14,799 nt of DNA from Candidatus Woesearchaeota archaeon (lineage in GTDB: Archaea > Nanobdellota > Nanobdellia > Woesearchaeales > DSVV01). Of this stretch, positions 1 through 7,154 are shown one piece after another. A program made the position numbers and the translations under genes. The notes beneath the pieces were generated by a model that was not told the origin of the DNA, ran no database searches, and saw only the letters and a program-made list of their open reading frames with translations. The DNA is taken from the NCBI GenBank assembly GCA_016205905.1, contig JACQSP010000028.1:1-14799 (forward strand), written 5' to 3'. How positions within the stretch are numbered: the first letter of the stretch is position 1; each line of letters opens with the position of its first letter.

Positions 1-21
1 AAAATAAATAAAAACAAAAAC
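1..21 (-). terminator. T-rich 3' end of the S-layer gene
   Basis: Directly after the TAA stop at 22-24 the minus strand reads a run of T-rich sequence (T5, G, T5, A, T3 blocks). Archaeal RNA polymerase terminates on such T-tracts without needing a hairpin. The window edge cuts the region, so further termination signals may lie outside. Confidence 0.4.
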
Positions 22-1374
22 TTAGTAATAGTTCTTGTCTTCTTCGTCTAAGTCGTCTTCATCACTGCCTTTTAACTTGTTAAATCCGATTATCAAACCC
101 AAGATAACAAGCAAAACTATCAAGACAATCAAGCCAACTTCAAGCCCTTTCTTGACGCCATCCCACTTACCTGAAGTGGATGCTGGCTGAGTGGTTGTTT
201 GTGATGCAACTACATTTGCTTTTAATGGGATTTGCTTTAATGTCTCTCCATTTGATTTAACAGTTACTGAAAACATGTGTTCTCCCAATGATGCTGTGCC
301 CAATGCGCTAACATAAGCATAAACTGCTTTTGCTTCGCTTGGCTGAACAACAACTACACTAGATGGGCTCATGCTAACCTTTGCCCAATCCTGGTAACCG
401 TCAACTTCAACAACATATGTCTTGCTTTCTGTGCCTGCGTTTGTCATTGTCAATGGGAAGATTGCAACACCTTCTCCTTGCACAACATCCTGTGGCTCAG
501 ATGCAACTGCTATGATTGTCTTTTGTGTTTGAGCAGTTCCCTGGCATGATTTGTCATTAACATCGCTTAAAACAGTGATTGTTTGGGTTGAGGAAACTTC
601 TTTGTCTCCGTCTTTGAAGCCTACTGATACAACAGCGTCATATTCTCCTTGTGGAGTGCATTTTGGAACAACTAGCCAAAGCTCTTCTGAGCTTGTTGCT
701 TCGTTTTCGTCCAAGCTGTCAACATAGTCAGTAGCTGAAACGCCCAAAGCTGGAATGTTTACGTTTACTTTCAAACCATCTGTTTCATCATTGTTTCCAA
801 TGTTTTTCATGTAAATTGTTGCTAGTAAGCTTTTTCCTGCTAGAACAGTGCTTGATGGTGAAAATACAACATCTTTAATTATCATGCTGTTCTCTTGTGG
901 CTCAATGTATAAAATGTATTTCTTTGTAAAATCATTTAATTTGTCAGAAACTCTAACTGTTAAGCTGTATTCGCCCTCGTCTAATTTGTATGGTAAGTTT
1001 AGGTTAAGGGTTACTTTTTCTGAATGGTCCTGTGCAAGATCGCCAATTGTTTCAAAATCAATTGCATATACTTGGCCATTGTGGTTATAACCATTGATTT
1101 CTGCTTCAACAGATAAGTCTTTCAATGTAGTTAGTTTTGTTAAGTCTAGCTCAGCTGGATCATGCATAGCAACTACTTTTACTTCAACTTCGTAGTCTGC
1201 ATTTTTATTTATGTCATTTACGACATTGCCTGCATCCAATAAATCGCCGTCAAACTTAATTTCTACACTCACAGGCAATTGTCCTGGAGCTACTTCCTTT
1301 GCGCTTGCGCCTGCGATAGTTACTAAGGTAACTAAAATCACAAACAAAGCACTAAACATTTTCTTAAAATCCAT
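22..1374 (-). CDS. Putative S-layer protein, single C-terminal membrane anchor
   Basis: A 450-aa exported surface protein. Residues 1-25 form a signal peptide (Lys-Lys, hydrophobic core, ASA before Lys26). An N-terminal beta-rich domain (about 30-157) is followed by a CARDB-like Ig fold (about 158-270, with LGVSATDYVDSLDE and PQGEYD motifs) and an NPCBM/NEW3-like domain (about 285-388, with NAGT.SKTY and DWAKVSMSPS). A short Thr/Ser/Pro linker (392-402), one transmembrane helix (411-430) and a very acidic cytoplasmic tail (DEDDLDEEDK) end the protein. This order matches the 'putative S-layer protein' family annotated in Woesearchaeota and Pacearchaeota; that it is the lattice protein is inference. 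The start is supported by GGGGG nine bases upstream and a TATA-like box at 1444-1452. I count 23 Asn and no N-X-S/T sequon. The CARDB-like domain resembles the C-terminus of the PKD protein encoded upstream. Confidence 0.8.
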   Translation of the reverse strand: MDFKKMFSALFVILVTLVTIAGASAKEVAPGQLPVSVEIKFDGDLLDAGNVVNDINKNADYEVEVKVVAMHDPAELDLTKLTTLKDLSVEAEINGYNHNGQVYAIDFETIGDLAQDHSEKVTLNLNLPYKLDEGEYSLTVRVSDKLNDFTKKYILYIEPQENSMIIKDVVFSPSSTVLAGKSLLATIYMKNIGNNDETDGLKVNVNIPALGVSATDYVDSLDENEATSSEELWLVVPKCTPQGEYDAVVSVGFKDGDKEVSSTQTITVLSDVNDKSCQGTAQTQKTIIAVASEPQDVVQGEGVAIFPLTMTNAGTESKTYVVEVDGYQDWAKVSMSPSSVVVVQPSEAKAVYAYVSALGTASLGEHMFSVTVKSNGETLKQIPLKANVVASQTTTQPASTSGKWDGVKKGLEVGLIVLIVLLVILGLIIGFNKLKGSDEDDLDEEDKNYY

Positions 1375-1383
1375 TTTAATTTA

Positions 1384-1388
1384 CCCCC
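1384..1388 (-). promoter_or_regulatory. GGGGG ribosome-binding site of the S-layer gene
   Basis: The minus strand reads GGGGGTAAATTAAAATGG, with GGGGG nine bases before the ATG. GGGGGT can pair with the anti-SD core ACCUCC through one G-U wobble. Nearly the same string precedes the gene starting at 7102 and a close variant precedes the gene starting at 6572. Confidence 0.6.
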
Positions 1389-1443
1389 ATACAATTTTTT
1401 ATTATCTTAATTCTGTCTCTGTTTTTTTTGTTTTTTTTTCAGA

Positions 1444-1452
1444 TTTTTTATA
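1444..1452 (-). promoter_or_regulatory. TATA-like box of the S-layer gene
   Basis: The minus strand reads GTTATAAAAAATC here. A transcript starting about 25 bases downstream (near 1422) would have a leader of about 50 nt that is almost all A and G, ending in the GGGGG ribosome-binding site. Assigned by similarity to archaeal TATA boxes only. Confidence 0.4.
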
Positions 1453-1687
1453 ACAACACTTCAGTTGAGTGAAGATTATAAATGACTATTATTAAGTGGA
1501 GAAATACCTAGTGATATTTAAATCTTTCGGTAATTTCCGCTTATTTCAGCTCTTTTTTATTGAAAATTAAACAACCATAACAACCAATAAACAAATGAAA
1601 CAAAAACACTTAAAATAAAAAATCTAAAAATATTTTTGTTAAATTTACTTTAGTGTTATTTGTTTATTCAATTGTTATTTTCTTTTC

Positions 1688-4600
1688 TTATTCTATTGTT
1701 ATCTTTCTGTGTTTGATTCTATGTATTTTGTCGTCGCCGTCATTATTTATTACAACCCTAATGTCATACTCGCCCTGAGGAGCGTCGTATGGCAGCTGAA
1801 GGTATAATATTTTTGTCGTCTCGTCGCCTTCATCCAAATCAAACGGACCTGCGCTTTTCTTTACTCCTAATTCTGGAATTATTGAGGTAATTTTTACATT
1901 CTCCAAATCCCAGTTTGCTTCATTCTTGAAATTTACTAAAAGCTCTACCATATCGCCAGGTGCATAAGTCTCTCCGCCAAGCAATTTCAAGTTGGTCCAT
2001 TCAACTACTTTTCTTGATGTTACTGGTGTCTTTGTATCTTTGACATTTATTGTAACTGTTGCTGTTCCAGTGTCACCATCGCCATCTGTTACTGTCAAAG
2101 TTACTTCATAAACGCCTTCTTTCTCGAAAACATGTTTAAAAGATGATTTATCTGAAGCTGCTCCATCGCCCAAATCCCATGAATAAGTAAATGGTGCATT
2201 TCCTGAAAGCACTTCAGCAGTAAACTCTACTTCCAATGGTGCATGACCGCTTTGTGGAACTGCTTTGATTACTACTGCAACGCCCTGTTCTGTCTCGACG
2301 TGAATAACTAAATGGTCACTTACCATATTGCCAAACTCGTCTGTAACGACAATACTTACGATATAATCGCCAAGTTCTGTAAATGTATATGTGAATCCTT
2401 GCTGTTTTGAAATCATTTCTTCGCCTTGATCAGCAGGGAAAATTGGTTGTCCGTTTGGACCTATAATTGACCAGTCAAATGTTAATTGCCCAGCTGCACC
2501 GCTTACATCTGCAACAAAACCAACTGTCAATGGCGCTCCGCCACCAGTTGTGGTTGCAACAATATTTACTGAAAATACAGTTGAAGATGGGTCAACATTA
2601 ACAGTAACAAAATCATTTGCTGATTTGCCAGTTGAATCTGTAACCTGCAATGTTACTGTATATGTTCCTGCAGCGCCGAAAATATAATTTAAAGATGACA
2701 AAGTTGTTGACGCAGGTGAAGTGTAAACTGTCTGGACACTATTAGCAACTGTCCATTGATATGTTACAGCACCTATTGCACCGTTTACAAGTGAGCTGAA
2801 TCCAACATTAAGTGGAGCATTGCCTGAAACTGAATCCTGGCTTACACCATTTATTAAAATATCAGCTGTTAGTGTTGGTGAAATTACAGTTATAACTGCT
2901 GTATCCTCGGCAATATTGCCTAAGAAATCTGTAATTTTTAAGCTAACTAAATATTGTCCTGGGAATTGGTATGTATGTACAGTGCTCTTGTCTGTAACAA
3001 CACCACTGTTGTCTCCTAAATTCCATTCATAAGTAAATGGTCCAACCCCACCTTCTGTATGAGTTGTAAATGCAACTGTTAATGGCGCATTTCCTGTTGA
3101 TGGGCTGGCAATAATCGCTGTTTCAAATAAAGAACCTTCATTTACTGAAACCATAACTAACTGCTCAGCATAATTCATGTCTAATCCATTTAATGTATCT
3201 AAATCATGAAGCCTTAATGTTACTTGCTCATGTCCAGAAACACCTGCAATTGGCTGGATATGCAATTCTTTGCCAACAACATCTGCTGTGAATAATGTGC
3301 CTGTTACACTCAATATTTCCCAGCTCATACCATCTGCTCCGACTGCTAAATTATCTTCTTTATCAGATTCAAATGGTTCAAGGTTAAGTAAGGTTGTTGG
3401 TGGCACTTTAATTAGAGTAGGCATTCCAAATATCTGCGGTGGGTTGTTTAAAATAGTTAAGTCAACATATTCTTCTCCGCCTGTTTGATCAACAAAGTTA
3501 AATGCAAATGCAAATGCTTGGCTCTCTCCAAAAAACTCGTGGTTCAATGGAATAAGGTCTAACTTATAATAATACCAGTTTGCAGGAGCTTGTAATTTTG
3601 TTAAAGATGCTTTGCCGCCTGCTGAGCTGACCAACCATGCTTCTGTTATTACATTAGGATCTGTTACCCAAGCATTTGTGTTCATATCTTCTACTTGGAA
3701 TTTAATATAGATTGGCTCTCCTCTGTAAAAAGTATGGTCTGGATTGTTCGCTACCATATCTGAATATGAAGCATAGGTTTCTAAGTTAAGTATGTCATAT
3801 TTCTCGTCGAGAACAACATAAGTGGAAACTACACTCTTAGAAAGATCTGGTAAATATCCTGTTTTTTCAGCTGTTGCAGTAACTTTTTTCATGCCAATTG
3901 ATGTTTCAGTGAACTTTACCTGGCATTTTCCTGCCAAAGAGGTTTGGCATGAGCCAAGGTACTGGCCATTAATATAATATAGTTTGGCTGTTGCGAATGA
4001 AACTGGCAAACTGTTTGCTTTAACTTCAACAGAACAGCTTTGAGGATGATCTACAACAACTGTGTTAAAACAGCTGATTGAGGCTACTTCTAGCTCGCTC
4101 TTGCTAACAACAACATTTTTTGAAGCAACAGTATCACAATTGCCGTCATTTACAGTCAAAGATACTTTGTATGTTTTAGCTTCTGAGAATTGTGCGCTTA
4201 CTGTTTTTCCAGTCGCTTCTGGTGCAGCATCACTGTCAAGATTCCATGAATATGTTAATGCATTATTTTCTGCGTCAGTTGCACTTGCTGTAAAAGTAAC
4301 AACTTCTCCAACAATAGGAGTGTTTGGTGAAAATGTAAAATCAACATTTGCAGGACAGGTATTTGCGACAGTTGTTTTGTCAACATTTATGGTATGAGTT
4401 ACTGTGTCTGTTAATCCTAACTCGTCTGTAACTGTCAAAGAAACTGCATTTGAACCGTCTTTTGTAAACTTGTGGTTTGGATTTTGTAATGTGCTTGTAG
4501 AGCCGTCTTTGAAATCCCATGAATATGTTAATGTGTCTCCATCAACATCTGAACTTGTGCTGATAAAAGAAACAACCTGATTAACATTAGGATTAGCTGG

Positions 4601-5080
4601 TGTAAATGTAAACTGAGCAACAGGATTATGATTTGTTGATTGTACAGGCTCTTGTACGTTTAATGTAATATAATCTATTAAATCTTCTTCACCTGAAACA
4701 GAGAGAGTAATTCTTAAAGAGTAAGTACCTAATTTTTTATATTGTGTTTGTGAAACTGTTCCTGTGAAATAAGGAGTATAACCACCATTTGTTATTGTAA
4801 ACTCTTTTGCAGTAACTTGTGTTATTTTGCCAGTTTTATCAACTAATTCTGCGACAGCATGAATCTTTTCGCCAATCTGCGAGGCGAAGCTGCCTGAATT
4901 AAAGCTTATTGACTGTCCATTATCAATAGTAGCTGTCTTTCCTGCTGCAGCATTATTCTGGAGCCAGACAAAACTGTCTGTGTTCCACCACATTAAATTA
5001 TCATTCCATATTATTTCTGCGTTCGCTATTCCTGAAAATAGCAACAGCACTGCTGCAAATATAAAAAATAGTTTCTTCAT
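1688..5080 (-). CDS. Secreted PKD-repeat surface protein
   Basis: A 1130-aa secreted adhesin-like protein. Residues 1-21 are a signal peptide ending in ANA. Six PKD-like beta-sandwich domains can be seen: about 152-233, 243-326, 652-735, 736-831, 832-932 and 933-1014, recognisable by GNAPLTV-like entry strands, YSWDLGDG or its variants, and exit strands of the G.Y.V.L.VTD type. Residues 330-570 hold further beta-rich sequence with several Cys, and about 570-650 is cadherin-like (NNPPQI start). The last 104 residues (1027-1130) form a CARDB-like domain similar to that of the S-layer protein. There is no C-terminal membrane helix, so attachment is probably through protein contacts. PKD domains are usually adhesive or spacer modules; the ligand is unknown. 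The start at 5080 is preferred over an upstream in-frame ATG at 5176 because GAGGT lies seven bases before it and the signal peptide begins there. I count 71 Asn and no N-X-S/T sequon. Confidence 0.85.
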   Translation of the reverse strand: MKKLFFIFAAVLLLFSGIANAEIIWNDNLMWWNTDSFVWLQNNAAAGKTATIDNGQSISFNSGSFASQIGEKIHAVAELVDKTGKITQVTAKEFTITNGGYTPYFTGTVSQTQYKKLGTYSLRITLSVSGEEDLIDYITLNVQEPVQSTNHNPVAQFTFTPANPNVNQVVSFISTSSDVDGDTLTYSWDFKDGSTSTLQNPNHKFTKDGSNAVSLTVTDELGLTDTVTHTINVDKTTVANTCPANVDFTFSPNTPIVGEVVTFTASATDAENNALTYSWNLDSDAAPEATGKTVSAQFSEAKTYKVSLTVNDGNCDTVASKNVVVSKSELEVASISCFNTVVVDHPQSCSVEVKANSLPVSFATAKLYYINGQYLGSCQTSLAGKCQVKFTETSIGMKKVTATAEKTGYLPDLSKSVVSTYVVLDEKYDILNLETYASYSDMVANNPDHTFYRGEPIYIKFQVEDMNTNAWVTDPNVITEAWLVSSAGGKASLTKLQAPANWYYYKLDLIPLNHEFFGESQAFAFAFNFVDQTGGEEYVDLTILNNPPQIFGMPTLIKVPPTTLLNLEPFESDKEDNLAVGADGMSWEILSVTGTLFTADVVGKELHIQPIAGVSGHEQVTLRLHDLDTLNGLDMNYAEQLVMVSVNEGSLFETAIIASPSTGNAPLTVAFTTHTEGGVGPFTYEWNLGDNSGVVTDKSTVHTYQFPGQYLVSLKITDFLGNIAEDTAVITVISPTLTADILINGVSQDSVSGNAPLNVGFSSLVNGAIGAVTYQWTVANSVQTVYTSPASTTLSSLNYIFGAAGTYTVTLQVTDSTGKSANDFVTVNVDPSSTVFSVNIVATTTGGGAPLTVGFVADVSGAAGQLTFDWSIIGPNGQPIFPADQGEEMISKQQGFTYTFTELGDYIVSIVVTDEFGNMVSDHLVIHVETEQGVAVVIKAVPQSGHAPLEVEFTAEVLSGNAPFTYSWDLGDGAASDKSSFKHVFEKEGVYEVTLTVTDGDGDTGTATVTINVKDTKTPVTSRKVVEWTNLKLLGGETYAPGDMVELLVNFKNEANWDLENVKITSIIPELGVKKSAGPFDLDEGDETTKILYLQLPYDAPQGEYDIRVVINNDGDDKIHRIKHRKITIE

Positions 5081-5086
5081 TTTGAG

Positions 5087-5091
5087 TACCT
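5087..5091 (-). promoter_or_regulatory. Ribosome-binding site fixing the PKD-protein start
   Basis: The minus strand reads GCGAGGTACTCAAAATG. GAGGT is an exact match to the archaeal Shine-Dalgarno core at seven bases from the ATG at 5080. The more distal ATG at 5176 has no such site and would bury the signal peptide behind 32 residues. Confidence 0.7.
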
Positions 5092-5139
5092 CGCTGTTTT
5101 TTTCTTTCACTATTATTATTATTGAATGTTTGATAAGCA

Positions 5140-5185
5140 TGATTTTAATGAAAATAAAAAATAAGGAAAAGCTCAAAAAGCTTTA
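5140..5185 (-). terminator. Weak hairpin and T-rich tract after the barrel gene
   Basis: Just past the stop of the gene at 5196-6572 the minus strand can form AAAGCT/AGCTTT with a five-base loop, followed by TTTTCCTTATTTTTTATTTTC. It could end the upstream three-gene operon. The stem is only 6 bp, so the T-tract is the better evidence. Confidence 0.35.
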
Positions 5186-5195
5186 ACCTTAATCA

Positions 5196-6572
5196 TTAAA
5201 ATCTAAATCCTGCATTAGCGTTGACGTTTCCTTGTGGATTGTTAACTCCAGTTACTCCGCCACCAAGACCTAGGAAATAATTATCACCCAAGTTAAATCT
5301 TATTTCTCCACCGAAATCAGGATACCATCTTGCTTCGTTGTTTGTGCTCGTTGGAGCAGACTTTTGTGATAATACATAGTTAGGTGATTGCACTGCTTGG
5401 ACAAGACTTCTATTTTCTATTTCTGTCAAAACAGCAACTGCACCGCCTTTAAGCAATACATCAAGACCAAAGCTGCCATCGTCTTTCTGATATACATTTA
5501 ATCCTGCAACTGCCTGCAATCCAAATGTATCCAACATACCTTTTCCTTCTGAGGTTGTTTTGTAAGTATATTCTCTTGAAAACATTTGGTCTAAGCTTTG
5601 AGGATTTGGTACAGTAGCGCCTTTTTCTTCTGGCTCTGAAGAGCTTACATTTGGATATTGTGCGCCAACTAATGCTCTTGCACCGAGGATAAATCTGCCT
5701 AATGCTCTGTCATATCCTACTTCTACTAAAAAAGTATCGTTCTTGTCATTTCCTCTGATAATTTGTTTGTAGCCAAAACTGACTGCGTTTTTTCCTCTTT
5801 GTGTTGGAAATACAAATGTAGGAGATACAGTGTATTTGTCTTGTCCTGCTGTTGGCTCTTGAGGTTCTGCTGGAATAGTTGGCTCTTGAGGTTGTTCTAC
5901 AACTGGTTCTGTTACTTTTTTTGTTTCGCCTGTTTCTATGTAACCTACCGCTGGAAGTGCAGGTGGTACAACTGCTTGAGCTGGTTTTTCTTGTTTCTTT
6001 TGTTTATGTGTGTTATACCATCCTTTTAACCAGTCTTGCCAGTTCATTTTAGGATCTGAATCTTGGCATTTCATATCATTAGTAAAATCAACTTTTCCAT
6101 TTCCTGCATAATATCTGCCTCTTGGATGATAATTTTCACATACTTTTGGTTGTTTATTGTATTTACCAATTTTTTTACTAGTACAAGATGCAGGTAAAGT
6201 ATCGCAGTAAGGCATTTTTCCTTGCTCTGCTGCTTTTGTATCTCTCTCTGCTCTTTTTAATGCTGCTTTTTCTTCTGCAGTTAATTTTCTTTGAACTAAT
6301 TTACCATTAATATATACGCCTTGTCCTAATGGTAATGGTGTTCCTTCATCTTCATCACTATAAATTGATCTTGAAGGAACAGCAGTTGGTAAACTTGACC
6401 TTACATCAGGAATGCTAACTGTTGGCTTATTAGATTGTTGAGCATTTGCATTTGATGGCAGTGCTGTAAGACTTGTGTAAGCTAATATTACACTTGCAGC
6501 AGTAAAACCTACTGCACTAAGAGCTTTATTTGCATATTCTTCTGCATTATGTATTATGTTTGTAAGATTCAT
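5196..6572 (-). CDS. Secreted protein with C-terminal outer-membrane-like beta-barrel
   Basis: A 458-aa exported protein that I cannot assign to a named family. A long N-terminal region precedes a hydrophobic segment (about 17-38) and an ANA cleavage site before Gln45. Residues 95-195 are charged and hold four cysteines (123, 130, 145, 169), perhaps two disulfides. A Pro/Glu-rich linker (about 196-243) leads to residues 244-458. These read as seven or eight amphipathic, Gly-rich, aromatic-capped strands (for example TFLVEVGYDRALGRFILGARA and the last strand NVNANAGFRF). The C-terminal Phe is the hallmark of the bacterial BAM beta-signal, and the size fits an eight-stranded OmpA/OmpX-like barrel. 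This is pattern recognition only; a soluble beta-rich domain is the alternative. Its ATG overlaps the stop of the upstream 177-aa gene by four bases (ATGA), with GGGGGG eight bases before it, so the two are translationally coupled. Sequons occur at N278, N308 and N387. Confidence 0.65.
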   Translation of the reverse strand: MNLTNIIHNAEEYANKALSAVGFTAASVILAYTSLTALPSNANAQQSNKPTVSIPDVRSSLPTAVPSRSIYSDEDEGTPLPLGQGVYINGKLVQRKLTAEEKAALKRAERDTKAAEQGKMPYCDTLPASCTSKKIGKYNKQPKVCENYHPRGRYYAGNGKVDFTNDMKCQDSDPKMNWQDWLKGWYNTHKQKKQEKPAQAVVPPALPAVGYIETGETKKVTEPVVEQPQEPTIPAEPQEPTAGQDKYTVSPTFVFPTQRGKNAVSFGYKQIIRGNDKNDTFLVEVGYDRALGRFILGARALVGAQYPNVSSSEPEEKGATVPNPQSLDQMFSREYTYKTTSEGKGMLDTFGLQAVAGLNVYQKDDGSFGLDVLLKGGAVAVLTEIENRSLVQAVQSPNYVLSQKSAPTSTNNEARWYPDFGGEIRFNLGDNYFLGLGGGVTGVNNPQGNVNANAGFRF

Positions 6573-7102
6573 TTTAAATTCCCCCCAACATTTGTATAAC
6601 TACCAACATGATTTTCAAGTGAAGTGTCCACGACAACCTCGAAAGTAGATTGTTTTTTAACAGCGTTCCCATTGCAATAAATTGCTCCGCTTTTCTTTGG
6701 TGAGCAGCCTGCTTTTGCAAGCTCTTCTAAAAGATATGCACTGCATGCAACAGCAACATCCTGCTTAGGAAAATCAGATGGTAAACCACCCATTGAACCA
6801 TAATAGACACCAGCGCTTGTAGTGCACTGATCTACTAAAGCCCCAATTGTTTTTGGCTTGCCTTTTGGAATAGCAAATGATGCTGGAAAATATTCTGAAT
6901 CTTTGTATTTTTGAAAATTGTCAGAATCTAACCACTTTTGAAGGGCTTCTCCAACATATCTCGGAACATCTTTCTCTTCTTGTTCTTCACCGCCTTTTTG
7001 AGAATACCATGCGGATATTTTATCTTTCAAAAGAAAACCTACTGCTGCAACTCCTAATACTAATAAACCGGCTGTTACATAATTTCTATTAATAGTTACC
7101 AT
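6569..7102 (-). CDS. Membrane-anchored protein with cysteine-bearing ectodomain
   Basis: A 177-aa protein of unknown function. It has one N-terminal transmembrane helix (about 9-25), with no convincing signal-peptidase site, so it is probably a signal anchor with the rest outside. After an acidic linker (38-46), residues 61-162 form a domain homologous to residues 272-367 of the 369-aa protein encoded just upstream. Shared features are F..Y..S..FP, an I.KG..KT.GAL..QC block, a second Cys 13 residues before a GC, and an NG..V.K segment. Cysteines are at 93, 120, 133 and 143; the first three are conserved in the paralogous domain. The 4-nt overlap with the barrel gene and the 52-nt gap from the upstream gene make a three-gene operon likely. 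The ATG is preceded by GGGGGTAAATAAAA, almost the same leader as the S-layer gene. A role as a partner of the barrel protein is a guess from context. Confidence 0.7.
   Translation of the reverse strand: MVTINRNYVTAGLLVLGVAAVGFLLKDKISAWYSQKGGEEQEEKDVPRYVGEALQKWLDSDNFQKYKDSEYFPASFAIPKGKPKTIGALVDQCTTSAGVYYGSMGGLPSDFPKQDVAVACSAYLLEELAKAGCSPKKSGAIYCNGNAVKKQSTFEVVVDTSLENHVGSYTNVGGNLK
6581..6586 (-). promoter_or_regulatory. GGGGGG ribosome-binding site inside the preceding gene
   Basis: The minus strand reads GGGGGGAATTTAAAATGA. The six G lie eight bases before the ATG at 6572 and within the last codons of the 177-aa gene, supporting coupled translation and this start. Confidence 0.55.
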
Positions 7103-7111
7103 TTTTATTTA

Positions 7112-7116
7112 CCCCC
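7112..7116 (-). promoter_or_regulatory. GGGGG ribosome-binding site of the 177-aa gene
   Basis: The minus strand reads AGGGGGTAAATAAAAATGG with nine bases between the last G and the ATG at 7102. It is the same arrangement as at the S-layer gene. Confidence 0.55.
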
Positions 7117-7154
7117 TAATTTTAAGTTAGTATTATTTTATTTTGACTTTTAAT

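Larger units (their letters stand above)
1375..1687. other. Intergenic region between PKD-protein and S-layer genes
   Basis: This 313-bp spacer contains no supportable gene. Near the PKD-protein stop the minus strand is T-rich, including AAAAATATTTTT followed by ATTTTTTATTTT (about 1614-1638), a plausible terminator. AACACT (1605-1610) can pair with AGTGTT (1652-1657), with a bulged AAA/TTT extension inside. At the other end it carries the TATA-like box and ribosome-binding site of the S-layer gene. The middle (about 1460-1600) shows no structure I can interpret. Confidence 0.5.

Noticed and set aside
4062..4397. A 111-codon plus-strand open frame inside the PKD gene
   Set aside because: It is the complementary-strand shadow of a second-PKD-domain region, has no ribosome-binding site, and its composition mirrors the codon bias of the real gene.
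5081..5176. Upstream in-frame ATG adding 32 residues to the PKD protein
   Set aside because: The ATG at 5080 has GAGGT at seven bases and begins a textbook signal peptide; the extension is AT-rich noncoding-like sequence without a ribosome-binding site.
22..5176. The two surface genes as one operon with the three-gene module
   Set aside because: Gaps of 115 and 313 bases with T-rich tracts and a separate TATA-like box before the S-layer gene argue for separate transcripts, although read-through cannot be excluded.
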